From the NCBI GenBank assembly GCA_965369035.1, contig CBDUPF010000007.1, positions 1 to 31,044 on the forward strand: DNA of 31,044 nucleotides, in the 5' to 3' direction. This document shows positions 16,837-25,494 of the stretch, in pieces. This DNA is from Aliishimia sp965369035 (GTDB taxonomy: Bacteria > Pseudomonadota > Alphaproteobacteria > Rhodobacterales > Rhodobacteraceae). Every line of letters begins with the position of its first letter. Within the stretch, counting starts at the first letter, position 1. The notes beneath the pieces are model-generated. The model searched no databases, was not told the DNA's origin, and was given only the letters and a program-made list of their open reading frames with translations. The position numbers and the translations under genes are program-made.

Positions 16837-19048
16837 TGGCGTCGTGCACGCCGTCCCAGTCCTTGTCCGGCGGCGTGGCGCGAAACCCGGCGATCCGCTC
16901 GCGCAACCCGTCGAAGTAGCTTTTCAGCAGCGGATCATAGTAGAGCGCCAGCGGTTCGAGCTCCGCCATGATCGCTTCCGCTTCGTCCCACCGGCGCGCG
17001 CGATAGGCGTCGTGCAGGGCGCGGTTCATCCTGTCCACCTTGCCGAACCCGGCGCCCGCGCGCACCGTCGCATCGCCCAGCAAGGCAAAGATGCGCTCCG
17101 GCTGGGACTTGCCCTTCACGCGGATGAGGTCGAGTTCCAGCAGCGCGAAATCGGTCCGGGCGGCGGCTTCGGTCGACGAACCGACGATGATCGAGGTGCC
17201 GTAGTAGCGCGACTGCCCCTCCAGCCGGGAGGCGAGGTTCACCGGGTCGCCCATCGCGGTGTAGTCGAACCGGTTGTCCGAGCCCATGTTGCCCACCACG
17301 CAGGAGCCGGTATTGATTCCGATGCCGATGTCGATGGGCAGATGCGCGCGGCCGGCGTCCGCCGCTTCCTGCCGGCGGATCGCGTTGAGCTGGATCACGG
17401 CCTGCTTCATCTTCAGCGCGGCGGCACAGGCGGCGCGCTCGTGGTCGTCGTGGTCCATCGGCGCGTTCCAGAACGCCATCACGGCATCGCCCATGAACTT
17501 GTCGATCGTCCCGCCGCGTTCGAGGATCGCCTCCGACAACAGGTTCAGGAACCGGTTCATCAGCGCGGTGAGCCCGGCGGGGTTGTCGCGATACCCCTCC
17601 GCGATGGCGGTGAAGCCGCGCACGTCGCTGAAGAGCAGGGTCAGCTCCCGCGTCTCTCCGCCCAGCCGCAGCTTGTCACTGTTCTCCGTGATCTCGTTGA
17701 CGAGATCCTTGGAGACGTACTGGCCGAACGCGTTGCGGATCGTGCGCCGACGACGCTCCTCGCGCAGGTAGTTGGTGGCCGACATGAACATGATCGTGGC
17801 GAGGCCGGACAGGATGGTGAAACTGGGATCTATCAGAAGGCGGTGTTGCGCGAAGGCGATATAGGCACCCCAGCCGAAGGTGGTCAGGAAGATCAGGGTC
17901 GAGAGGATCAGGATCGTCGCGTTCATGATCGGGGCGAGTATGATGATCAGACCGCACAGTGCGAACATGGCGACAAGTTCCCAGGCGATGGCGACATTGG
18001 GGCGTTGCAGCAGAGTGTTGGACAGGATGTTCTCCAGCACCTGCGCGTGGATCTCCACTCCGGGCATCTGCACGCCCAGCGGTGTCGCGCGGTAATCCTC
18101 CAGCCCGATGGCGGACGTGCCGACAAGGACCAGATGCCCGGCCAGCCGCCCCGGCGGCATACGACCCTGGAGCAGATCCGCGGCCCGGACGAAGCGCGAC
18201 GGCTGCGAGGGCGTCAGGTAGGGGTGCACGGTGCCGTCCCAGGCCGTCCGGATCGCCTGCCCGGCGACCACCACGCTGTCGACGCCGGCCTCGTTGCTGC
18301 GCACGGCGAAGGGCTGGCCACCGGTGGCCACGCGCAGCAGTTCGGGCGCGAGCGACATCCGTAGCTCTCCGCCGACGCTGACGACCAGCGGCGCGCGGCG
18401 GTAGACGCCATCGGGATCGGGCCGCACTGTGAACACGCCGCGCCCAAGGGCGGCTTCCTCCAGCGGCGGAAGGTTCGTGATCAGGTCCGGGAAGTTCAGC
18501 AGGTACGGACGCGGGTCCGGCCCGATCACCGCATGCGGAACCGGGTCCACCGAAGTCCCGTTTTGCGCGTCGGCGAGACCGCTCCGCACGCTGGTCTGGC
18601 CGACGATCACGCGTCCGCGCCGGAATGCCTGCGCCAGTTGCATGTCGTTGTCGGGCAGCGAGGTCAGCGCCTCGATCAGGGAAGGCGACAGCCCGGGATT
18701 GTCGGCGGCGATCTGGTTCGGCGACAGCCGGTCGGGCTCGGCAAAGATGATGTCGAAGGCCACCGCGACGGCACCGTCCTGCATGGCGGCGTCGACGAGG
18801 TCGGCGAACCGGGTTCGCGGCCAGGGCCATTGACCGATTTCCGCGATGCTGTCGTCATCCACGTCGAGGATCGCGACGGGCAGGGTCTCCGGTACGCGCG
18901 GCTTCAACTGGTGGAAGATGTCGAAGGTCAGGTTGCGGATGATCTGGACCGGGAAGGGATCGACGACGCGCACGAATATGGCGAAACCGACAAGGAACAG
19001 CGCGGCGAGACGCGCCATCCCGATCCGCTTGCCGATCCAGCCTGTCAT
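16826..19048 (-). CDS. CHASE2 domain-containing class III adenylate cyclase
   Basis: This is a 740-residue membrane enzyme. One membrane segment (about 13-28) is followed by a periplasmic CHASE2 sensor domain (about 35-345, with ILDVDDDSIAEIGQWPWPR and LVLVGTSAIGLEDYRATPLG). Three membrane segments (about 353-425) lead to a cytoplasmic cyclase domain (about 465-655). Catalytic residues are intact: metal-binding D475 (FSDVRGFT) and D521 (KFMGD), substrate-specifying K517 and T597 (adenylate type), and transition-state N604 and R608 (VNLASRLEG). It should make cAMP. A helical, TPR-like tail follows (about 670-715). ATG 19048 is preferred to an upstream start because MTGWIGKRIGM directly precedes the membrane helix. 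CHASE2 cyclases commonly sit beside FecR-domain proteins, as here. The adhesin gene is divergent and the secretion operon convergent. Confidence 0.93.
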   Translation of the reverse strand: MTGWIGKRIGMARLAALFLVGFAIFVRVVDPFPVQIIRNLTFDIFHQLKPRVPETLPVAILDVDDDSIAEIGQWPWPRTRFADLVDAAMQDGAVAVAFDIIFAEPDRLSPNQIAADNPGLSPSLIEALTSLPDNDMQLAQAFRRGRVIVGQTSVRSGLADAQNGTSVDPVPHAVIGPDPRPYLLNFPDLITNLPPLEEAALGRGVFTVRPDPDGVYRRAPLVVSVGGELRMSLAPELLRVATGGQPFAVRSNEAGVDSVVVAGQAIRTAWDGTVHPYLTPSQPSRFVRAADLLQGRMPPGRLAGHLVLVGTSAIGLEDYRATPLGVQMPGVEIHAQVLENILSNTLLQRPNVAIAWELVAMFALCGLIIILAPIMNATILILSTLIFLTTFGWGAYIAFAQHRLLIDPSFTILSGLATIMFMSATNYLREERRRRTIRNAFGQYVSKDLVNEITENSDKLRLGGETRELTLLFSDVRGFTAIAEGYRDNPAGLTALMNRFLNLLSEAILERGGTIDKFMGDAVMAFWNAPMDHDDHERAACAAALKMKQAVIQLNAIRRQEAADAGRAHLPIDIGIGINTGSCVVGNMGSDNRFDYTAMGDPVNLASRLEGQSRYYGTSIIVGSSTEAAARTDFALLELDLIRVKGKSQPERIFALLGDATVRAGAGFGKVDRMNRALHDAYRARRWDEAEAIMAELEPLALYYDPLLKSYFDGLRERIAGFRATPPDKDWDGVHDATSK

Positions 19049-19195
19049 GCCGTGCCCGATCTTCCGATGCCCGGGCCATGATCGCGGATTTTGCGGAAAC
19101 TGGCTGCACCGCGGCGCCATACCTCGCGCATGGCGGGTGTCATTCCCTCCTCACGGGCAATTTCCGGGACCAGATGTTCATTTTGCTGCAACATA

Positions 19196-19211
19196 TGTGA
19201 ATTGGATTACA
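19196..19211. promoter_or_regulatory. CRP/FNR-type binding site candidate between cyclase and adhesin genes
   Basis: TGTGAATTGGATTACA matches the cAMP receptor protein consensus TGTGA-N6-TCACA at 9 of 10 key bases. It lies in the 229-bp divergent gap 19049-19277, the most AT-rich stretch of this neighbourhood. A near-consensus -10 box GATAAT (19239-19244) lies 34 bp before the adhesin ATG. The site centre is then roughly 47 bp upstream of the expected start point, near but not exactly at a class II position (-41.5). The -35 region (TTCGGC) is poor, as is usual for activator-dependent promoters. Confidence 0.5.
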
Positions 19212-19277
19212 GAAATTCGGCGAGAAATGGTAACGAATGATAATTGAACACAAGTCATTCCGTGGTGGGAAATATCC

Positions 19278-22200
19278 ATGGCCGCCGAAAACATCGAGCG
19301 CGGGGATCTGCATCCGACGCAGAACGTGATCGTCGCGCAAGGTGACGGCGCGGTGGTCGTGGGCGACGCGTCGCTGCTCTATGGTGCCGATTTCCTGCGG
19401 GATGGGCCGGACCTCGTGCTGCGCAACGAGGGCGCGGCCGACATCCGGATCGTCGACTACTTCCGCACGTCCGAGCCTGCCGACCTGCAATCCACCGACG
19501 GCGGTACTTTGCGGGGTCACGTTGTCGAACGCCTGGCCGGCCCGGAGGCGCCCGGGCAATACGCGCAGGCCGGGCAGGCGGATGCCTCCGTGCCCATCGG
19601 GCAGGTCGAATCCGTGGCGGGCACCGCATCCGTCCAGCGCGCCGATGGCACGACGGAGCCGCTGAATTCCAGCTCGCGGATTTTCCTGGGCGACGTGGTC
19701 CAGACGGTGGGCGACAGCACGCTCTCCATCACCTTTGCGGACGGCACGATCTTCACGCTGTCCGCCGACAGCCGGATGGTGATCGACGAGCTGATCTATG
19801 CCCCCGACGGCAATGGCAATTCGGCGACCTTCAACCTGGTGCAGGGCGGTTTCATCTTCATCGCGGGCCAGGTGGCCAGGACTGGCGGGATGGAGGTCAA
19901 CACCCCCGCGGCGACCATGGGCATCCGGGGCACCACCGTTCTGGCCGATGTGCAGACCGAAGGCGGCGTTTCGACCGTGGAGGTCACGCTGACCCGCGAT
20001 CCCGACGGCGGCATCGGGCGGGTGGAACTCTTTGATCTCTCCGGGAACCTGATCACGACGATCACCGGCATCGACACCAAGTGGATCGTGTCCACCGATG
20101 ACGCCGAGACCCGCGAGGTCGATCGGACGGCGGATGACGAGGCGGCCGACAACGTACTCATCGCCGACGCCGTCGCGGCCTTCCAGTCGGCCCAGTCCCG
20201 CTTTGCGCAGGACGGCAGTTTCGTGCAACTCGACACCCTCTCGCGCGAGACGGACGATGTCGAGAGCGACGAGTCCGATGGCGGTGACCAGATCGACCTC
20301 GATTCCGAAGACGCCGACGAAATCCCCGAAATCGATGTCACGCCAGTGCCCGAGGGGCCCGGCAGTGACAGCTTCGACGAAGGGCGTCTGGAACCGCTGA
20401 AGGATGAAACCCCCACCTTCGACGTGTTCCGCACCGCGCTGGAGGACTCGGAGGAAGAACCCGTGACGGGGCAGCTCCGGGTTGAAACGCGGTTGCAGGG
20501 TGAGTTCGTGCTGGTCACACCCACGGCGAACGGGTCCGTCACGCTGTCGAGCGACGGCAGCTATACCTATGTTCCCAATCCGGATTTCGACGGCGTGGAT
20601 CAGTTCCGGTACGCCGTGACCGGGCCGGACGGGCGGGCGTCCACGGGCACCGTCACGATCGACGTCCTGCCGGTCAACGATGCGCCCGTGATCGAGGATG
20701 CGAGCCTCGGTGGCGTCGAAGACAACGTGCTGCTGGGCACCGCCGTCGCGCGCGACATCGACAGCCCGGTGCTGACCTACAGCCTCGCCACCGGGGCGGC
20801 CAACGGCACCGTCGTCGTCACCGCGACCGGAGCCTGGTCCTACAGGCCCGACCTGAATTTCGAGGGAACGGACAGCTTCGACATCGGTGTGTCCGACGGG
20901 GACGGCGCCGTGGCGGTCCAGCGCGTGACGGTTACCGTGGCTGGCGTGAACGACGCGCCGATCATCGACAACGACCCAGTTTCCGCCGAGCCCACGGTTT
21001 TCGAGGATGCCGCGCCGTCGACCGCGGGGCTGCTGCGCGCGTCCGACCCGGACGCCGGGGACAGCCTGAGCTGGTCCGGTTCCGCCGCGGGCACCTATGG
21101 CACCTTCACCATCAACGCGAATGGGGCCTGGAACTACACGCTCGGGCCGGCGGCGAATGCGCTTGCCGCGGGCCAGGAGGTCACGGACAGCTTCACCGCG
21201 ACGGTCACCGACACCGCCGGGGCCAGCGCCTCGCGCGAAATCTCCATCACCGTGGTGGGAGGCAACGACGCACCGGTGGCCGCCAATGCCGCCTTCTCCG
21301 TCACCGGCGGCGAGGGGATCGAAGGTACGCTGACCGCGACCGATCCCGATACCGGCGACGCGCTGACCTTCTCGGTCGGCGCGGAGTCCGGGCCCCGGCA
21401 CGGCACGCTGACGCTGGAAAGCGATGGCTCCTTCACCTACACGCCCGACGAAGGTTACAACGGGCTCGACCGCTTCGATTACATCGTCACCGATGCAAGC
21501 GGCGCGACGGTCACGGCCAGGGCCACGCTGTCGGTCGAATCGGGAACCGTCAATGTGCCCGGGGGCAGCCAGGTCTCCGTCTCCATCTATCCCGACCCCG
21601 AGAGCGGACCCGCGGGCCTGATCGTCGCGACATCGACGGAACCGGACCCGATCAATCTCAATCTCGCGTTTGCGCTGGACCGTTCGATCAGTATCACGCC
21701 AGACGACTGGGCCACGCAGATCAACTCCGTTGCGGACGCATTGGAAGAGCTTGCCGCCGTTTTCGGGAATTCGGCAAGTCAGGTCGACGTCAACATCATT
21801 GCCTACGCCAGCCAGGCCGTTTCTGCGGGAACCTTCGATCTCACGAACCCGGATCTGATTTCCGCTATCCGTGACCTGCCGCTTACAGGTGGCGGAACCA
21901 ACTGGAACAGTGCGCTGACAACTGCCGAAACGTTCTTTGACTCCCAGCTGAAGAGCGAACTGAATTTCCTCTATTTCATCTCGGATGGCATTCCGACGTT
22001 TCCGAACTGGCAGACCGTGCTGGCCCGCATGACCGATGCCGAAACCAAGGGCTACTCGGTCGAGATAGAGGCGTTCGGAATAGGGCAGATCGTGAATATC
22101 GAGGCCATGAAGGCTCTGGACCCGGATCCCACGATGCTGAACGGTCCCGAAGACCTGCTGGCCGCGATCGAGGCATCGCCGCTCTTTGCGCCGGAACTGG

Positions 22201-23081
22201 TCGATCTGTCGGTGCGGTTGATCGCCGACGGGGTGGATCGGGGAGAGGTCGCGGATGAGATGGCGCCGGGCATCTCCGTGGACGGGTTCGACACCGAACT
22301 GGCGCTGGCCGACATCGCGGGGCTGGCCGGGCTTCTGGGCGAAGAGAACATCATTTCGGTGACGGTCGGCTTCGATCTCGACAATGATCCGGCCACCTCG
22401 GAAATCGAGCTTTTCACCTCGCAGGTCTTCTCCAGGCAGGGGCAGGCCATGACGCTGTTCGGGACGGAGGAAAGCGACCTGCTACTGGGCAGCGATTTTG
22501 CGGACCTGCTGGCCGGAAACGGTGGCAACGACATCATTCTGGGGTTTGGTGGCGACGACACGATCTCCACCGGGACGGGGCTCGACCATGTCCGCGCCGG
22601 GGCCGGCAACGACCGGATCGTGCTGGACAGTGCCGAGGCGCCTGGCAACGGCTTCGCGAACCTCGTCGACGGCGGTGCGGGACGGGACGTTCTTGCGGTG
22701 TCCTTTGGCGGAGACCTGACCACGATCCTGCCGCTCGTTGACCTGAGCGGGATCGAGGCCATCGACATGGAAAACGGCGTGGCCAACACTCTCGATCTGA
22801 CACTTGAGGATGTGTTGAGCCTGTCGGACGAGGCGGACACGGAGCTGGAGGCCCTGCTTGGCGCGGCCCTTCCCGAGAGCCTGACCGTTTACGGCGACGA
22901 CAGCGACACGCTGACACTTGTGAACGGGACCGAGGGCACGTTCATCGACACCGAAGAAACCGTGACCGATGGCGATGGCACAACGTTCGACATCTACACC
23001 TATGTCGATGGGGGCGCGGTCCTCGCGACGCTGGCGGTGGACAGCGATATCGCGGTGAGCGTGGCCCCGTCGATTGCCTAG
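19278..23081 (+). CDS. Secreted RTX adhesin with FecR, cadherin-like and VWA domains
   Basis: This 1267-residue acidic protein contains no cysteine and no Sec signal, as is typical of type I secretion substrates. In order it has an N-terminal segment (1-105) and a FecR domain (about 106-250, with GDVVQTVGDSTLSITFADGT and NTPAATMGIRGTTVLADV). An Asp/Glu-rich linker (about 272-395) follows, then four cadherin/VCBS-like repeats (about 396-757) with VNDAP or GNDAP boundaries. Next is a von Willebrand A domain (about 790-980) with an intact metal site (D801-x-S-x-S805, T874, D903). It ends with RTX calcium-binding nonapeptides (about 1071-1116) and a C-terminal Asp/Leu-rich secretion-signal region. 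Its likely exporter is the operon at 11916-16810. Adhesion or surface retention is inferred from architecture. The start ATG follows GGTGGGA. Confidence 0.9.
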   Translation: MAAENIERGDLHPTQNVIVAQGDGAVVVGDASLLYGADFLRDGPDLVLRNEGAADIRIVDYFRTSEPADLQSTDGGTLRGHVVERLAGPEAPGQYAQAGQADASVPIGQVESVAGTASVQRADGTTEPLNSSSRIFLGDVVQTVGDSTLSITFADGTIFTLSADSRMVIDELIYAPDGNGNSATFNLVQGGFIFIAGQVARTGGMEVNTPAATMGIRGTTVLADVQTEGGVSTVEVTLTRDPDGGIGRVELFDLSGNLITTITGIDTKWIVSTDDAETREVDRTADDEAADNVLIADAVAAFQSAQSRFAQDGSFVQLDTLSRETDDVESDESDGGDQIDLDSEDADEIPEIDVTPVPEGPGSDSFDEGRLEPLKDETPTFDVFRTALEDSEEEPVTGQLRVETRLQGEFVLVTPTANGSVTLSSDGSYTYVPNPDFDGVDQFRYAVTGPDGRASTGTVTIDVLPVNDAPVIEDASLGGVEDNVLLGTAVARDIDSPVLTYSLATGAANGTVVVTATGAWSYRPDLNFEGTDSFDIGVSDGDGAVAVQRVTVTVAGVNDAPIIDNDPVSAEPTVFEDAAPSTAGLLRASDPDAGDSLSWSGSAAGTYGTFTINANGAWNYTLGPAANALAAGQEVTDSFTATVTDTAGASASREISITVVGGNDAPVAANAAFSVTGGEGIEGTLTATDPDTGDALTFSVGAESGPRHGTLTLESDGSFTYTPDEGYNGLDRFDYIVTDASGATVTARATLSVESGTVNVPGGSQVSVSIYPDPESGPAGLIVATSTEPDPINLNLAFALDRSISITPDDWATQINSVADALEELAAVFGNSASQVDVNIIAYASQAVSAGTFDLTNPDLISAIRDLPLTGGGTNWNSALTTAETFFDSQLKSELNFLYFISDGIPTFPNWQTVLARMTDAETKGYSVEIEAFGIGQIVNIEAMKALDPDPTMLNGPEDLLAAIEASPLFAPELVDLSVRLIADGVDRGEVADEMAPGISVDGFDTELALADIAGLAGLLGEENIISVTVGFDLDNDPATSEIELFTSQVFSRQGQAMTLFGTEESDLLLGSDFADLLAGNGGNDIILGFGGDDTISTGTGLDHVRAGAGNDRIVLDSAEAPGNGFANLVDGGAGRDVLAVSFGGDLTTILPLVDLSGIEAIDMENGVANTLDLTLEDVLSLSDEADTELEALLGAALPESLTVYGDDSDTLTLVNGTEGTFIDTEETVTDGDGTTFDIYTYVDGGAVLATLAVDSDIAVSVAPSIA
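22488..22625 (+). repeat. RTX calcium-binding nonapeptide repeats
   Basis: Residues 1071-1116 of the adhesin contain four to five degenerate GGxGxDxUx units: LAGNGGNDI, LGFGGDDTI, STGTGLDHV and RAGAGNDRI. In this family such repeats bind calcium and fold only after export. The array is short, so it is a minimal RTX block next to the C-terminal secretion signal. Confidence 0.85.
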
Positions 23082-23107
23082 CCTTCCCCGGTCCCGGGTT
23101 GAGGCAA
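23074..23107. terminator. candidate bidirectional terminator at the adhesin/flavin reductase junction
   Basis: TTGCCT (23074-23079) pairs with AGGCAA (23102-23107), with an inner CCCG/CGGG stem between them. The structure covers both overlapping stop codons of the convergent genes. An imperfect stem with large internal loops makes the call tentative. Confidence 0.3.
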
Positions 23108-23608
23108 ACGCAGGAACTTGCCACCGAAGAACGTCAGCGCGTCCCCAGAGCTCAGTTTGGCGCGCTCCACCTGCCCGAGGATGATCGCATGATCGCCGGC
23201 GTCATGTATGGCGGTCTGGCGGCATTCGAACCGCGCAAGGCAGTCGTCGATCAGCGGCACGTCGTGCTCGTTGAACCGGTGCGCGATATCGGACAGGCCG
23301 AACCCGTTGCGCGCAAAAAGGTCGCAGACATCCTGTTGGTCCGCCCCGAGAACGTGGATCGCGTAGTGCCACGCCATCGAGAACGCCGGAAAGCGGCGCG
23401 ACTTTCGGGAGGCCGCCCACATCACCAGCGGCGGATCGAGAGAAATCGACGAGAAGCTGTTCGCGGTGATCGCGACCGGCCCCATCTCGGACGCGCAGGT
23501 GATCACGGTGACACCGGTCGCGAACCGCGCAAATGCGGCGCGCAGATCCTGCGTGTTATCGGAACCGGGCGTAAAGATCATGGGCAGGTCACGGGCAAGA
23601 GCACTCAT
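23078..23608 (-). CDS. Flavin reductase-like domain protein (FMN-binding)
   Basis: This is a 176-residue protein of the flavin reductase / HpaC-like family, which uses NAD(P)H to reduce free FMN or FAD for partner monooxygenases. Motifs are RFATGVTVITC at the start, the FMN-contacting ITANSFSSISLDPPLVMW, and DHAIILGQVE near the end. The start is uncertain: ATG 23608 (MSALARDLPM) is chosen over the open frame to 23728, and ATG 23581 is also possible. None has a strong ribosome binding site. No monooxygenase gene is near, so the partner is unknown. Its TAG stop overlaps the TAG stop of the adhesin gene within the shared palindrome CTAG. Confidence 0.82.
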   Translation of the reverse strand: MSALARDLPMIFTPGSDNTQDLRAAFARFATGVTVITCASEMGPVAITANSFSSISLDPPLVMWAASRKSRRFPAFSMAWHYAIHVLGADQQDVCDLFARNGFGLSDIAHRFNEHDVPLIDDCLARFECRQTAIHDAGDHAIILGQVERAKLSSGDALTFFGGKFLRLPQPGTGEG

Positions 23609-23828
23609 CCTGGAAGCTCGGTTCCTAGGGAAGGGGTGTAAAGCGCAATCCGGGTGCAGTGTCCAGCCGAACCTTTGCAGCAGTACGGCGCGCGCCCAAG
23701 AAGGCACGCGATCCCCGGCACCGCACATCGCGTGAAAATCGTCACTGCATTAAGCCTATGTTGTATTTCAAGGCCGTAAGGAAGAGGCGTTGAAATCTCC
23801 GCCGATCTGTGCGGATGGGAGCCATGCG

Positions 23829-24923
23829 ATGACCTCGAGTCCGGCAGACATCCAAGCGGTACGCGTCGCGATCGTCGACGATTCCCGCAGTGTCCGGAAG
23901 TGGCTGGGCAACGTCCTGAGGACGGACAAGAGGCTTGCCGTGGTGGCCGAGGCCAGCAATGCCGATGAGGCGCGCCAGATCCTGCGCACGACGAAGATCG
24001 ACGTCATGACGCTGGACATCGAAATGCCGGGCATGTCGGGGCTGGAATTCCTGTCGCGGCTCATGATCCGGCGACCCATGCCCGTGGTCATGATCTCGGC
24101 CCTCGCCGAACATGGCAGCCGTGAAGTGGTCGAGGCGCTGTCGCTCGGCGCGGTGGACTGTATCGAGAAACCCCGCACGAGCTTGCCTCCGAGCGTGGCG
24201 CAAGACATCTGCGACCGGGTCTGGCAGGCGTCGCGGACCCGTGTTCAAACCGGTCGGCGCAGCACGGCGGAAATCACCGGAATGATCGCGCAACCTGCGG
24301 GCCCCGCATGGACCGGCGATGTGATATTGCTTGGCTCCTCCACCGGGGGCGTTTCTGCGCTCGAAACCTTGCTGGGGGAGCTGGAGGGCGTGCTCTGGCC
24401 CGTGGTGATCGCCCAGCACATGCCGGAAAAGTTTCTGCGCAGCTTTTGCAGACGCCTGAACGAGCAGTTCTCACGACAGTTCGTGATGGCAGAGAACGGG
24501 CTTCAACTGCGGTCCAACCACGCCATCATGGCGATCGGTCGCGAGGTGTCGACCTGTCTGGAGCGATCGGGAAGCGGGCCGATTACCTGCCGCTTGACCG
24601 AGCCTTCGGCGCGCGCGGTCTATCGGCCGTCGGTAAACGACCTCTTTCATTCTGCCGCACGGGCCGGTCTGTCCGGTGCGGCGGCGATTCTGACGGGAAT
24701 GGGAGACGATGGGGCGGACGGTCTTTTGGCGCTCCGGTCGCAGGGTTTCGTGACACTGGCCCAGACGGAAAACAGTTGCGCCGTCTTCGGCATGCCCAAG
24801 GCCGCCCAGGCCCGCGGTGCGGTCGAGTACATGCTGGACCCCGCTGAAATCGGCAGCTTCATCGCCCGCCACTCGCAGCAAGGACCCACCAGACCGGAAA
24901 GGGTGTCGTCGCATGATTCATGA
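23829..24923 (+). CDS. cheB: Chemotaxis response regulator protein-glutamate methylesterase CheB
   Basis: This 364-residue protein has two domains. The receiver (about 11-130) has the acidic pair D17-D18, phosphoacceptor D63 (LDIEMPGMSG), switch residue S90 and K114. The methylesterase (about 163-350) has the catalytic triad S171 (GSSTGG), H197 (AQHMPE) and D294 (MGDDGADG). CheB removes methyl groups from chemoreceptor glutamates, and also deamidates glutamines, to reset sensitivity. ATG 23829 is preferred because GGGAG lies 8 nt upstream. An in-frame TTG at 23790, with GAAGAGG close upstream, would add 13 residues. Its end overlaps cheD by 11 bp. No cheA, cheW, cheR or receptor gene is in the window. 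Confidence 0.95.
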   Translation: MTSSPADIQAVRVAIVDDSRSVRKWLGNVLRTDKRLAVVAEASNADEARQILRTTKIDVMTLDIEMPGMSGLEFLSRLMIRRPMPVVMISALAEHGSREVVEALSLGAVDCIEKPRTSLPPSVAQDICDRVWQASRTRVQTGRRSTAEITGMIAQPAGPAWTGDVILLGSSTGGVSALETLLGELEGVLWPVVIAQHMPEKFLRSFCRRLNEQFSRQFVMAENGLQLRSNHAIMAIGREVSTCLERSGSGPITCRLTEPSARAVYRPSVNDLFHSAARAGLSGAAAILTGMGDDGADGLLALRSQGFVTLAQTENSCAVFGMPKAAQARGAVEYMLDPAEIGSFIARHSQQGPTRPERVSSHDS

Positions 24924-25455
24924 CAGTGACCTCGGGCAAACATCGCACCGCCAGTTGATTACTCAAGGCCAGTTCGCGGCGGCGGCAGATGAAGTGACCG
25001 TGATCCAGACGCTGCTGGGGTCCTGTGTGTCCGTCTGCCTGTGGGACGATATGGCTGGCGCGGGCGGCATGAACCACCTGCTGCTCGCCGGGGAGCAGGT
25101 GGGCTCCGGAACGGGGTATGACATGGCGGGCGTGGCCGAGATGGAGTGCCTGATCAACGGCATCATCAAGCTGGGCGGCCGGCGCGACAGGCTGAAGGCC
25201 AAGGTGTTCGGCGGTGCAAAGATGCTCGATTGCCCGACGTCCATCGGCGACGGCAACGCCTGTTTTGCCTTCGAATTCCTCAAGCAGGAGAGCATCCCCT
25301 GCATCAACTCCTCCGTGGGCGGCCAGGCCGCGCGTGCGCTGCGGTTCTGGCCGGGTACGGGGCGCGTGATCCTGCGGTTCGTCAAGGAGGTTCCGATCGA
25401 GGTGCGCGCGCCCAGGGTTGCGCCACCGAAAGGCAACGATCTCGAACTCTTCTGA
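24913..25455 (+). CDS. cheD: Chemoreceptor glutamine deamidase CheD
   Basis: This 180-residue protein has the CheD catalytic Cys in TLLGSC (C38) and His in GGMNHLLL (H55). Thr33 nearby may be the third residue. CheD converts receptor glutamines to glutamates and in some bacteria interacts with the CheC phosphatase. The ATG lies inside the end of cheB (11-bp overlap), so the two are probably translationally coupled. The longer open frame to 24817 is a shadow of cheB. The gene ends 32 bp before a convergent ABC transporter gene. Confidence 0.94.
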   Translation: MIHDSDLGQTSHRQLITQGQFAAAADEVTVIQTLLGSCVSVCLWDDMAGAGGMNHLLLAGEQVGSGTGYDMAGVAEMECLINGIIKLGGRRDRLKAKVFGGAKMLDCPTSIGDGNACFAFEFLKQESIPCINSSVGGQAARALRFWPGTGRVILRFVKEVPIEVRAPRVAPPKGNDLELF

Positions 25456-25466
25456 ACGGATCCCGC

Positions 25467-25494
25467 AGCCTGGCCGAGGACGTCGCCTCAGGCT
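25467..25494. terminator. candidate bidirectional terminator between cheD and the ABC operon
   Basis: AGCCT (25467-25471) pairs with AGGCT (25490-25494), and inside it GAGG (25476-25479) pairs with CCTC (25486-25489) around a 6-nt loop. A 4-nt bulge is left on one side. It lies between two convergent genes. No T-run is seen, so confidence is low. Confidence 0.3.

Noticed and set aside
19140..21401. 753-codon open frame antisense to the adhesin
   Set aside because: Its translation is an artefact of the biased codons of the FecR and cadherin-like regions. It also spans the divergent promoter region.
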